Below are positions 30,750 to 38,538 of a DNA stretch of 47,285 bases, piece by piece. The position numbers were made by a program, and so were the translations under genes. The number at the start of each line of letters is the position of its first letter. Positions within the stretch are counted from its first letter, which is position 1. The notes below the pieces were generated by a model. That model had not been told where the DNA came from. It saw only the letters and a program-made list of their open reading frames with translations, and made no database searches. This DNA is from Clostridia bacterium (lineage in GTDB: Bacteria; Bacillota_A; Clostridia; Christensenellales; Aristaeellaceae): positions 1 through 47,285 of the forward strand of contig JAFZQK010000067.1 of NCBI GenBank assembly GCA_017620455.1, read 5' to 3'.

Positions 30750-32183
30750 TCACTTCTTCACCACGCCGTCGCCGTAAATGGTGGTCCAGTCGTCCTTCAT
30801 GGATACGGGGATCCAGCCGTAGGCCTCGCAGTAGCCGTACATCTGGTCGGCCTTTTTCTGGTTGCCGTTTTCCCGCTCCAGATCGTCGCAGCAGAGCATA
30901 AAGGCCAAACTGGCGTTGGGATTGTTGCAGGTGACGTATTCCGCCATGCTGCTGTCGCCCATGCTGTTGCCGAAGGACAGCACCGGCTGCTGGCCGATTT
31001 CCTGCATGATGACGGAAACCTTGTTCATTTTCAGGTTCTTGATGATGAAATCGCCGCCCAGCTGCAGCACGTCGTCCTCGGCAAACATATAGCTCAGGCC
31101 GTCGTTGTCGCCTTGCTTGCTGGCCACCACCGTTTCATCCGAGCCGATGATCTGCCGCGGCGGGATGGAGATGGGCGCGCCGTCGTTCATGATGCCGCGG
31201 ACGATGAATCGGTCCGTGCCGCTGATGATGTACACGATGAAATCGTTGGCCTGCAGGTATTCCACCACCTGCACCATGGGCAGATAGAACCCGCCGCCCC
31301 GAGTCATGCCCTCGTAGCTGGGCATGGGCAGCTTCTTGAATTCGTGCACATAATCGTAGAATTCCTCCAGGGTCATGCCGGAGAAGGCGGAAGCGATGCA
31401 CTTGCCGTGATCCACCTCCAGGCCGGAAAAGGACGCGCCGGTTTCGTTCTGATAGGCGATCTTCAGCGCGGTCACCTTTTCAAAATCGCTGGCCTTGTCC
31501 TTGTAATCCGGGTCCTCCAGCACGCGGTGCACCAGCAGCATGTAATCGAAATAGTTGGGGTCGGTCTCGCAGAACAGGGTGCCGTCAAAGTCGAACACGG
31601 CGATGCGGTCCTTGGGCGGGATATAATCCTCTCCGCCCTCCTGGGTGATGGCGTCGATGTAGCTCACCAGCATCTCCTTGGCGGGGGAATCCGCCGTCCA
31701 GAGGGAAAGCGGATCTTCCCCGGCCTCCGGGTTTTCCGCTTCCGCCCGTTCAAACCGCATCCCGTCCCCGGCGTTTTCCTTTTCGTCCTGCCAGATCAGG
31801 CAGCCTTCCGCATCCAGGAAGAACACGGCCTCGCCGTCGTCGTACTTCTGATCCGCGGAAGCGACGGTTCCATCCTCGTTATAGGCATAATCCGTGCGCA
31901 GGCCGAAGGGCATGGACACCAGCGTGCCGTCGTCTTCGTGGTAGAAGCAGGCGTATTCCCATACGCTTTCTTCCCAGGCGCTGCCGCCCCAGGTGATCAT
32001 GACCCGGAAGCCTTCTTCTTCCCAGTTCAGTTCCGCCGTCGCCCGGCCGCAGACCCAGGCGCCCTCATAAACCGCCGCTTCCTCCGGCATTTCCTCCGAC
32101 ACAGGCTCCGCCTCCGCCAGCGCGGCGGATACCCCTCCCAGGATCAGTGTCAGCGCCAGCAGCGCAGCCAACAGCTTTTTCAT
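30750..32183 (-). CDS. Exported HAD-family phosphatase
   Basis: 477 residues from ATG 32183, with AAGGAGG nine bases upstream. Signal peptide MKKLLAALLALTLILGGVSA. The first ~170 mature residues are acidic and beta-rich (YEGAWVCGRATAELNWEEEG). The HAD core follows: motif I DRIAVFDFDGTLFCET, motif II YIISGTDR, and motif III SFGNSMGDSSMAEY with the metal-binding Asp. The order and the large insert between motifs fit bacterial acid phosphatase or phosphoserine-type HADs that act outside the membrane. It is upstream of the STAS gene. Substrate unknown. Confidence 0.85.
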   Translation of the reverse strand: MKKLLAALLALTLILGGVSAALAEAEPVSEEMPEEAAVYEGAWVCGRATAELNWEEEGFRVMITWGGSAWEESVWEYACFYHEDDGTLVSMPFGLRTDYAYNEDGTVASADQKYDDGEAVFFLDAEGCLIWQDEKENAGDGMRFERAEAENPEAGEDPLSLWTADSPAKEMLVSYIDAITQEGGEDYIPPKDRIAVFDFDGTLFCETDPNYFDYMLLVHRVLEDPDYKDKASDFEKVTALKIAYQNETGASFSGLEVDHGKCIASAFSGMTLEEFYDYVHEFKKLPMPSYEGMTRGGGFYLPMVQVVEYLQANDFIVYIISGTDRFIVRGIMNDGAPISIPPRQIIGSDETVVASKQGDNDGLSYMFAEDDVLQLGGDFIIKNLKMNKVSVIMQEIGQQPVLSFGNSMGDSSMAEYVTCNNPNASLAFMLCCDDLERENGNQKKADQMYGYCEAYGWIPVSMKDDWTTIYGDGVVKK

Positions 32184-32222
32184 CGAATGTTTCCTCCTTG
32201 CGTATGTATTCGGTGGCAATGC

Positions 32223-32259
32223 AGTATATTGTATCCGTTCATGTCCAATAAATGTCCAA
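32223..32259 (-). promoter_or_regulatory. Promoter of the HAD gene with two direct repeats at its -35
   Basis: Minus-strand TTATTG (32251-32246), a 17-nt spacer and TATACT (32228-32223). ATGTCCAA occurs twice on the plus strand (32241-32248 and 32252-32259), 11 bp apart, one helical turn. That geometry suits an OmpR/PhoB-type response regulator. The repeats overlap the -35. Confidence 0.55.
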
Positions 32260-32279
32260 AAGATCATTTCGCCCCGCCG

Positions 32280-32540
32280 TCACAAAAATCCTTCCAGGGT
32301 GCCGTGCTGTTCGATCCACACGTACCGGACCCAGTCCATGGGGGAAAGGAACACCCGGGCAGCCACGTAGGGATGCTGGAAGCTGTCGTCCCGGTCCATG
32401 ATCTGCTCAAACTGCTTTTCCCCCACGCGCTGCCGGAAAAAGTCCAGCGCTTCCCTGCGGAATTTTCCCGGGCGGTACGCGCCGCCGGCAGCCCGGGCCA
32501 TTTGTCCGGAAGCCACCGCGCAGTTTCTCCCGTTCTCCAT
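32280..32540 (-). CDS. Small protein of unknown function downstream of preA-like gene
   Basis: 86 residues (MENGRNCAVASGQMARAAGG to EQHGTLEGFL). It starts 27 nt after the PreA-like stop, with GAAGAAGGT upstream. The second half is well structured in look, with KFRREALDFFRQRVGEKQFEQ and YVAARVFLSPMDWVRYVWIE. No signal peptide or known domain. Position and codon use suggest it is real and the last gene of the 36.6-32.3 kb unit, but no family was recognised. Confidence 0.5.
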   Translation of the reverse strand: MENGRNCAVASGQMARAAGGAYRPGKFRREALDFFRQRVGEKQFEQIMDRDDSFQHPYVAARVFLSPMDWVRYVWIEQHGTLEGFL

Positions 32541-32566
32541 ACCTTCTTCATCTCCCGCGTCGTCTG

Positions 32567-34066
32567 TTATTTCCTGATCCGCTTCCTGCCGGACACGATG
32601 GCGTCCTGCGGGCAGACCAGCAGGCAAAGATGGCAGCCTACGCACTTTTTTCCGTTGAGCACCGGGCGCCGTTTTTCATCCAGGCGAATCGCCTGATGGC
32701 CACCGTCCATGCAGCTGATCTCGCACCGCCCGCAGCCGATGCAGCGATCCCGCACGAACCGGGGGAATACCACGGTATCCCTTTCCAGCGTGTCGGTGGT
32801 GCTGCTCAGGGTATCCAACCCCAGGCCGACGGCCTCCCTCACGCCCGAAAAGCCCTTTTCCTTCAGGTACAGGTTCAGCCCCGCCTTCAGATCGTCGATG
32901 ATCCGGTAGCCGTACTGCATCACGGCGGTGGTGATCTGGATGGAGCCGCCCCCCAGCAGGATGAATTCCGCGGCGTCCTGCCAGGTTTCGATGCCGCCCA
33001 TAGCGGACAGGTGCATGCCCTGCAGGGCCGGATTCTGCCCCAGCTCGGCAATAAAGCGCAGGGCGATGGGCTTCACCGCGTTTCCGCTGTACCCGCCTAC
33101 GGCGCTTTTCCCGTGAACAGCGGGAGAGGACACATAGGTGTGCGGGTTCACGCCCACGATGGATTTGATGGTGTTGATGGCCGCGATGCCGTCAGCGCCG
33201 CCCCGCTTCGCCGCCTCCGCCGCCGGGCTCATGGCCGCCACGTTGGGGGTCAGCTTGGCCAGCACCGGGATGCGGCAATTCTCCTTCGCCGCCCGGGTGA
33301 ACCGTTCCACCAGCTCCGGCACCTGGCCGATATCGCTGCCCAGACCGCCCTCCGCCATGTTGGGGCAGGAAAAATTCAATTCCACCGCGTCCGCGCCGTT
33401 TTCCTGGCACAGGCGGGCCAGATCGCCCCATTCCTGTTCGTTCTGCCCCATGATGGAAGCCAGGATGAATTTGGACGGATAATTCTTTTTCAGGCGGCGG
33501 AAGATCTCCATGTTCTCCGCCACGCCGTGGTCGGACAATTGCTCGATGTTCTTAAAGCCGATGATGCCGCCGTCACTGCCGGAAAGGGCGGAAAAGCGGG
33601 GCGACGCCTCGTGGATATCCAAGGTGCAGATCGTTTTGAAGCAGATCCCCGCCCAGCCCGCCTCGAAGGCCCGGGCGCACATATCGTAGGTGCTGGCCAC
33701 CACGGAGGAAGACAGGAGGAAGGGATTCTCCAGGGGGATGCCGCACAGATCGCACCTGAGAAGGTCCTCGTTTTCCGGAAGCGGCGTTTCGCACTCCGGC
33801 TTCACCTGGTAATACAGCCGGTTCATCAGGTCCCTTACGGGCACGTCCCCCGCCCGGACGCAGGCCCTTTCGCAGGGCGCGGAGCAAACAAGGCAGGGGT
33901 TCTTTTCAGGCAGGCGCAGCGCGGCGGTCTGCTCATTCCTGAACCAGATGCTGCGTAGCAGCCCGGAGGGGGCCAGCTTCTCGCAGGCGGCGTCGCAGGG
34001 CGCGTTCCGGCACAGGACGCAGCGGATCATATCGGAACGGGAAATCAGGGGCTCGGTACGGATCAT
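32567..34066 (-). CDS. PreA-like dihydropyrimidine dehydrogenase / DHOD-family iron-sulfur oxidoreductase
   Basis: 499 residues from ATG 34066, with AGGAG upstream. The core matches PreA: IPLENPFLLSSSVVASTYDM, IGFKNIEQLSDHGVAENMEI, NFSCPNMAEGGLGSDIGQ with the active-site Cys, and GGIETWQDAAEFILLGG. The C-terminus has two 4Fe-4S clusters (CIGCGRCEISC and CVGCHLCLLVC). The first ~85 residues add a Cys-rich segment (CVLCRNAPCDAACEKL, CLVCSAPCERACVRAG) like the Fe-S domain of PreT/GltD proteins, but no FAD domain follows, and no preT is adjacent. E. coli PreA is about 90 residues shorter. Pyrimidine reduction is likely; other ring substrates are possible. Confidence 0.85.
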   Translation of the reverse strand: MIRTEPLISRSDMIRCVLCRNAPCDAACEKLAPSGLLRSIWFRNEQTAALRLPEKNPCLVCSAPCERACVRAGDVPVRDLMNRLYYQVKPECETPLPENEDLLRCDLCGIPLENPFLLSSSVVASTYDMCARAFEAGWAGICFKTICTLDIHEASPRFSALSGSDGGIIGFKNIEQLSDHGVAENMEIFRRLKKNYPSKFILASIMGQNEQEWGDLARLCQENGADAVELNFSCPNMAEGGLGSDIGQVPELVERFTRAAKENCRIPVLAKLTPNVAAMSPAAEAAKRGGADGIAAINTIKSIVGVNPHTYVSSPAVHGKSAVGGYSGNAVKPIALRFIAELGQNPALQGMHLSAMGGIETWQDAAEFILLGGGSIQITTAVMQYGYRIIDDLKAGLNLYLKEKGFSGVREAVGLGLDTLSSTTDTLERDTVVFPRFVRDRCIGCGRCEISCMDGGHQAIRLDEKRRPVLNGKKCVGCHLCLLVCPQDAIVSGRKRIRK

Positions 34067-34118
34067 GGGGCGGCTCCTTTCTGTTTTCCGGGCGGCGCAT
34101 CGGGGGCGAACCGCGCGT

Positions 34119-34916
34119 TCACGCCTGCGCCCGGCTCTTTTTTTCTTTCTTGTCTTCGTACATTCTCTGATCGGCCAGGGCGAACACTTCCTCCAGATCG
34201 AAGTCTCCCTCCCCGAAGGCAAAGCCGCAGGCGATCACGCAGGGGATGCCGTCCTCCCGCCGGTTCAGCTCCGCCAGGCCATCTTCCCAGTTTTTTCGGA
34301 TCTGCTCCGCTTCCCCGCGGCTTACGTGAATGGCCGCAACGATGAATTCGTCCCCGCCCACCCGGAAGGGGATCACGTTCCGGGCCTCGATCCTTTTCAG
34401 GCTTTCCGCGGCCTTGACGATCAGCGCGTCCCCGGCCTCGTGGCCGTATACGTCGTTCATGTGCTTTAAGTTGTTCACGTCCATGTTGAATACGGCGATC
34501 TGGGGCTGCTTTGCGAACAGCGCCCGCTTCATCTCCATGAACTTGCCCTTGTTGTACAGGCCCGTCAGCCCGTCCCGCTCCTTTTCCTGCTTCAGCGTCT
34601 TGGAATACCCGCTCATATCCCGGTACAGGTCCATATACAGGCTGGTATCCACCAGATGATGGATCCGGATCAGCCCGTCTTCCTGCTGATATGTGGAGGA
34701 GGTCACCATGTAGGCCTTCCCGTTTTCCGCCCTGAGAAGATCCCACATTTCCCCCCGCTGGTCCGCCCGGGGCGGCGGGCAGGCGGTTTTCCAATTGGTC
34801 TTTTCCCGTTGGACAAAGGCCGTTTTTTCATCCTCGTACAGCACGTTTCCGTCCGCGTCCGTGATCAGGATGCCCCCGATATCGTCGCGGAAAAACCGAA
34901 GGATCACATCGTCCAT
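34119..34916 (-). CDS. Diguanylate cyclase (GGDEF) with N-terminal PAS-like domain
   Basis: 265 residues. The N-terminus (ILRFFRDDIGGILITDADGN) is a short PAS-like sensor without a membrane segment. The GGDEF domain starts ERDGLTGLYNKGKFMEMK and has an intact RVGGDEF active site and the metal-binding Asp in NMDVNNLKHMND. No RxxD inhibitory site precedes it, so product inhibition by that route is not expected. It should make c-di-GMP. It is 37 nt after the DUF218 fusion gene and 52 nt before preA, in one probable operon. Confidence 0.92.
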   Translation of the reverse strand: MDDVILRFFRDDIGGILITDADGNVLYEDEKTAFVQREKTNWKTACPPPRADQRGEMWDLLRAENGKAYMVTSSTYQQEDGLIRIHHLVDTSLYMDLYRDMSGYSKTLKQEKERDGLTGLYNKGKFMEMKRALFAKQPQIAVFNMDVNNLKHMNDVYGHEAGDALIVKAAESLKRIEARNVIPFRVGGDEFIVAAIHVSRGEAEQIRKNWEDGLAELNRREDGIPCVIACGFAFGEGDFDLEEVFALADQRMYEDKKEKKSRAQA

Positions 34917-34953
34917 GCTTCTCTTGCCCGCTTTCCTTCCGCTTGCCGCCGCT

Positions 34954-36618
34954 CTACGCCGCGGGCAGCGCTTCCTCCCGGATGTACCGGTAAATATATT
35001 CTTCCGCCAGCTCGTCGATCCTGCCGGATTCCTTCTCCCGCGCCAAAAAGGCGTTGACGTAATCCAGCAGGTCCCCGCTCTCCGGAGGGAGCAGCACCCC
35101 CAGCTGGCCCTGGGTGAAGGGCGCGTAGATCAGCGGCGCCGCCAGGCGGCTGTCCTGCCCCACGTAATAGCCCGCCTCCATGATCTCCGTGATCATCACG
35201 TCCGCTTCCCCCGCGGCCACCAGGCCGGGGATCTCCTGGTTCACGCCGTGGATGATCAGCGTGGCGTCCGGCAGGTTTTCCAGGGCGAATTTTTCATTCA
35301 GCCCGCCCGGGTTCTCCATCACCCGGACCTCCGGGCGGTTGATGGCCGCCAGGCTTGTGTATTTTCCGGCGTCCTCCGCCCGGCAGAGCACCGTTTTCCC
35401 GTTGGCCAGGTAGCCGTCGCTCATCAGCGCCTGCTCTTTCCGGGCCTCCGTCACGGTGATGCCGCAGATGGCCAGATCGAATTTCCCCGCCAGGGTATCC
35501 TCCATGAGGGTGGGCCAGGAGGTCTTCACATACTCGATCTCCACCCCCAGGGCCGCTGCCAGGTCCTCCGCCAGCGCCGCGTCGAAGCCCACGTACGCGC
35601 CGCTTTCCGGGTCCAGATAGGACATGGGCTGATAGTCCCCCGCCGTGCCCACCCGCATAACGCCCCGCGAAAGGATCCTTTCCAGCGCGGAGGCTGCCGG
35701 CTTTCCGGGCTTGGGGAGCTCGTGGATATCATACGTGTCGTAATAGATCTCGAAGGCCGTCTGCTCATCCCCGGCAAGCTCGATCAGCGCGCCGGCCTGG
35801 AACATGCGGGAAAGCGTGCCGGAGGGGGCCGCGTACGCGGCGTTGGATACCACCGTCATGGCTTCCTGTCCCGCCGTTTCCGCCCGGAGGATCGCTTCCG
35901 CCTCAAACAGCAGCGTGCCCGTGGCGATGTGATAATCGCTGGATATGATGGCCAGCTGCTTCACCTGGGGATAGTTCTCCGTGAGGATATCGTAGGTGTA
36001 CATGGCGTTCTGCGCCGTGGTCAGGGAGGCGTCCTCCACGATGACGCGGTCCGCGCCGACGCCATGGGCGATAAGCCATTCCGCCATCCTCCCGGCTTCC
36101 GTGGCGCTCTCATTCCAGGCGGCGGTGCCTCCGCCGGTGCAGACGATGTAAGCGTTCGGATATTTTTCCGCGCTGCGGAGCAATACCTCCAGCCGCCGGA
36201 TCAATTCCTCCCGCATGGTGCCGTCCGGGTTCAGCTGGAACCCCAGCGCCACCAGGCACAGCGCGTCCGTGTCCGGCAGGCCGTCCGGCAGCACGTCCGG
36301 ATACACCGGCTGAGCATCCACGTCCTTCCACAGCGCCAGGATACGCTCCCACCGCGCAGCGGCGTCGGGGTTGATGGCCGCCAGCTCCTCAAGCAGCGCG
36401 GCGTTCGCCGCTTCCGCTTCCTTGCCGTACGCGCCGTAATTCACCGTCATGTCCCGGATCTGCCTCCGCCCGCTGTACACGGCGTCCAGCATGCTCTCCA
36501 TTTGATCCGCGGCGATCCGGGCGTCCGCGTCCTCCGCCAGCGCTCCGAAGCTCCCTGCCAGGATCAGCAGCAGCGCCGCGGCCCACGCCAGCATCCGTTT
36601 GAACATTTGGCTTTTCAT
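34954..36618 (-). CDS. Exported DUF218 (YdcF/SanA-like) domain fused to a PheC-like solute-binding domain
   Basis: 554 residues with a signal peptide (MLAWAAALLLILAGSFGALAED) and GGGGGAAAGG before the start. Residues ~110-270 are DUF218: ALCLVALGFQLNPDGTMREE, YIVCTGGGTAAWNESATEAG, VEDASLTTAQNAMYTYDIL and IISSDYHIATGTLLFEAEAI. Residues ~320-550 are a type 3 binding-protein fold close to cyclohexadienyl dehydratase: GVMRVGTAGDYQPMSYLDPE, YVGFDAALAEDLAAALGVE, KTSWPTLMEDTLAGKFDLAI and GITVTEARKEQALMSDGYL. DUF218 proteins act in envelope metabolism. The fused second domain may bind or dehydrate a small ligand outside the cell. First gene of a unit with GGDEF and preA-like genes. Confidence 0.85.
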   Translation of the reverse strand: MKSQMFKRMLAWAAALLLILAGSFGALAEDADARIAADQMESMLDAVYSGRRQIRDMTVNYGAYGKEAEAANAALLEELAAINPDAAARWERILALWKDVDAQPVYPDVLPDGLPDTDALCLVALGFQLNPDGTMREELIRRLEVLLRSAEKYPNAYIVCTGGGTAAWNESATEAGRMAEWLIAHGVGADRVIVEDASLTTAQNAMYTYDILTENYPQVKQLAIISSDYHIATGTLLFEAEAILRAETAGQEAMTVVSNAAYAAPSGTLSRMFQAGALIELAGDEQTAFEIYYDTYDIHELPKPGKPAASALERILSRGVMRVGTAGDYQPMSYLDPESGAYVGFDAALAEDLAAALGVEIEYVKTSWPTLMEDTLAGKFDLAICGITVTEARKEQALMSDGYLANGKTVLCRAEDAGKYTSLAAINRPEVRVMENPGGLNEKFALENLPDATLIIHGVNQEIPGLVAAGEADVMITEIMEAGYYVGQDSRLAAPLIYAPFTQGQLGVLLPPESGDLLDYVNAFLAREKESGRIDELAEEYIYRYIREEALPAA

Positions 36619-36658
36619 GCCTTTCCCCCTTCCGAAATCTGATTTGAAAATCCCGGGA

Positions 36659-36808
36659 TTACGTCAGGTTCTGGATCTGCCTTTCCAGATACTCTTCCCG
36701 TACCGGCCCAGGAGTGGGCGGTCATATAATCTGTCCGTTTTTTCTGCAGAGGGACATGATATCTTGCAGCGCCAGCGTTTCATTATCCACACACAGGACC
36801 TTGAGCAC
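36659..36808 (-). pseudogene. Remnant of a response regulator
   Basis: GTG 36808, preceded by GGAGGT nine bases upstream, encodes MLKVLCVDNETLALQDIMSL and stops after 28 residues at 36722. This is the first strand and helix of a receiver domain, with VDNE instead of the usual VDDE acidic pair. After the stop, another frame (VREEYLERQIQNLT, stop at 36659) looks like the C-terminal end of such a regulator. The middle is missing, so it is an internally deleted fossil. Confidence 0.55.
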
Positions 36809-36863
36809 GGTTTTCACACCTCCGCCGGTTACATTATCATCCAAAGTCCGGCAAATGTCCAGT

Positions 36864-36902
36864 AAAAAAACGCCTTTTCCCGGTGGATCCCGGAAAAAGG
36901 CG
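36864..36902 (-). terminator. Rho-independent terminator behind a truncated gene
   Basis: CGCCTTTTTCCGG (minus strand) pairs with CCGGGAAAAGGCG with a near-perfect 13-bp stem (36890-36902 with 36871-36883), then TTTTTTT. It belongs to the broken gene that ends at 36925. Confidence 0.85.
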
Positions 36903-36924
36903 CGGGGATGCGCCCAGCGCAGAT

Positions 36925-37056
36925 TTACGCGGCGGGCACGAAATCCCGTTCGCTGAGGAAACCGAGGCGCATCCGGATCTGTTCGCCGGTCAGGGACTGG
37001 TCCTTGGCTTCGGAATTGGGGGGCATGACGAATTCGACGGAATCGCCCTTTGCAAA
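36925..37056 (-). pseudogene. C-terminal fragment of an unrecognised gene, cut by an IS remnant
   Basis: An open frame ending TAA at 36925 reads DRFAKGDSVEFVMPPNSEAK and, later, GEQIRMRLGFLSERDFVPAA before the stop, directly followed by a strong terminator. Upstream the frame runs into AT-richer transposase sequence at about 37060 and a stop codon, so only the last ~45 residues remain. The original function cannot be told. Confidence 0.55.
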
Positions 37057-37061
37057 ACGAT

Positions 37062-37411
37062 CGGATGGACTGGATGATCACAAATCGTGCCTTGAGAAAG
37101 CCTTTGGTAATCTGAAAGAGAAGCTGAATCTCCGAAGAGCTTTGGTTTCTTCCGAAACAAGCCTGAGCGGAAAGCTTTTCGTGGAGTTTGTTGCTCTGAT
37201 CTATCTCTCCTACATTAAGAAGCAAATGCAGGACAACAATCTCTTTAAGGACTACACGCTTCAGCAGGTATTGGACAAACTGGATGTTATTGAATGCTTT
37301 GAAAATCCTGGTGATAAACTCCGAGTAGGAGAAGTACTGTCCAAGCAGAGCCAGTTGTATCTGGATCTCGGTGTCAACCCGCCGATACCTTATGTCGAGG
37401 CCTCGTTATAA
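37062..37411 (+). pseudogene. Truncated IS1634/IS4-superfamily transposase (C-terminal part)
   Basis: The frame reads CLEKAFGNLKEKLNLRR, then FVEFVALIYLSYIKKQMQD and LQQVLDKLDVIECFENPGDK before the stop at 37411. This matches the C-terminus of IS1634-type DDE transposases, including the E-x6-K signature (Glu in CLEKAFGNLK). The N-terminal three quarters, including both catalytic Asp residues, are missing. The end (VNPPIPYVEASL) differs from the usual terminus, suggesting a second junction. The DNA is visibly AT-richer than the flanks. No terminal inverted repeats were found. Confidence 0.8.
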
Positions 37412-37496
37412 TTACGCGGGAATGCAGGTCACAGATGCAATGAACGGAACGCCGCAGGATTACGGGCTTGATTTGGTAAATAAATCCTACTGAATG
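37412..37496 (+). other. Possible further gene remnant next to the IS fragment
   Basis: A short open frame (NYAGMQVTDAMNGTPQDYGL to stop at about 37492) has no start signal and no recognised family. It may be the tail of another inactivated gene. Confidence 0.25.
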
Positions 37497-37550
37497 CCAA
37501 GGCTCCCAGGCCGCCTATGCAGGCAGCATGGGAGCCTTGGTGCGTATTTT
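37497..37550 (+). terminator. Long hairpin downstream of the IS remnant
   Basis: CCAAGGCTCCCA (37497-37508) pairs perfectly with 37529-37540, followed by TGCGTATTTTT. It looks like a terminator on the plus strand. The next ~90 nt to the MBL gene are AT-rich and hold no gene. Confidence 0.7.
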
Positions 37551-37643
37551 TCGAGATCCGGGCGCTTTCAAGGATTCTTTGTTTGCGTCTGTAATTATTT
37601 TTTGTGTCTTTATTTATTATAAATCCACAACATCGTATCCGGA

Positions 37644-38513
37644 TCACGAAAGCTGCACCGGCAGGTCCGTATCCGCGAAGGGATCGGACGTGTTCAGGGC
37701 GCCCAGGTCCACTTCCTGGGGCGCGGCCGCCGGCGTTTCCTCCCCGGCCATGGGCGTGGCGTCCGTCACCCGGATGTGCAGTTCGTACTCGTCGAAGGTC
37801 AGCTCCGCCTGTTCCCGGGGCTTCGTCAGGGCCAGTACCTCGGTATACTTGGTGCGCCCTTTGCGGGCATAGGTCAGCGCCACCTCGGGGCGGTTCTGCC
37901 AGTGCATGGGGATGAACAGCCGGGGCTTCACCGCCATGATGAAATGATTGGCCCCCGCGTCGTACATGCCGCCCATCCGGGGGTCCACCGGGAACATGCA
38001 GATATCCATGGGCAGCCCTTCGATGGGCGCCACGGCGGCGTAATAATCCTTTTCCGCCTTGGCGATCTCCCGCAAAGTGCTTTCGTCCCGCCAATGCCAC
38101 AGGTTCAGGTCCCCGGCGTGGAAAATGTGCAGTCCGCCCACCGTCACGTAAAAGGACACGCCCTTGTCCGTGGAATCGAAGGCGCGGATCTGCGCGTCCC
38201 CCACGGTCATTTCGTCCCCGGGCTTCATGCGCTTGCCCCGCTTGCCGATGGGCAGATCGTCGGATACGATATAGGTCATGGGCAGATGCTCGTGATCCCA
38301 GGAATAGATCACCTCGTCCAGATGATCCTCGTGATCGTGAGATACGAACACCAGGATCTGATCGTACCCCTCAAAATCCCGGGAGGACAGCTGGGCGTTC
38401 CCGGGCAGCTCCCCGTTTTCGCCCCGCCAGTAATCGAACACCAGCAGCGTCTTTTCCACCGCAACGGTGAACCCCGAATGATAAAAATACGTCACAATGG
38501 CTTTCCCGGCCAT
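37644..38513 (-). CDS. MBL-fold metallo-hydrolase
   Basis: 289 residues starting MAGKAIVTYFYHSGFTVAVE. The metal-binding motif HDHEDHLDE is in VSHDHEDHLDEVIYSW; a second His is in LHIFHAGDLNLWHWRDE and a later one in LFIPMHWQNRPE. The overall length and the short YFYHSGF start fit the UlaG-like beta-lactamase-fold group acting on small phosphorylated or cyclic substrates. No signal peptide. It is the last gene of the operon that starts with the xpaC-like gene, 25 nt after the phosphodiesterase gene; the ribosome site is weak. Substrate unknown. Confidence 0.88.
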   Translation of the reverse strand: MAGKAIVTYFYHSGFTVAVEKTLLVFDYWRGENGELPGNAQLSSRDFEGYDQILVFVSHDHEDHLDEVIYSWDHEHLPMTYIVSDDLPIGKRGKRMKPGDEMTVGDAQIRAFDSTDKGVSFYVTVGGLHIFHAGDLNLWHWRDESTLREIAKAEKDYYAAVAPIEGLPMDICMFPVDPRMGGMYDAGANHFIMAVKPRLFIPMHWQNRPEVALTYARKGRTKYTEVLALTKPREQAELTFDEYELHIRVTDATPMAGEETPAAAPQEVDLGALNTSDPFADTDLPVQLS

Positions 38514-38538
38514 ACAGACACCGCCTTTCCGCCGTTCC

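Noticed and set aside
29637..32696. A 1019-residue plus-strand open frame
   Set aside because: Shadow of the GHKL-like, STAS and HAD genes on the minus strand; no start signal or domain.
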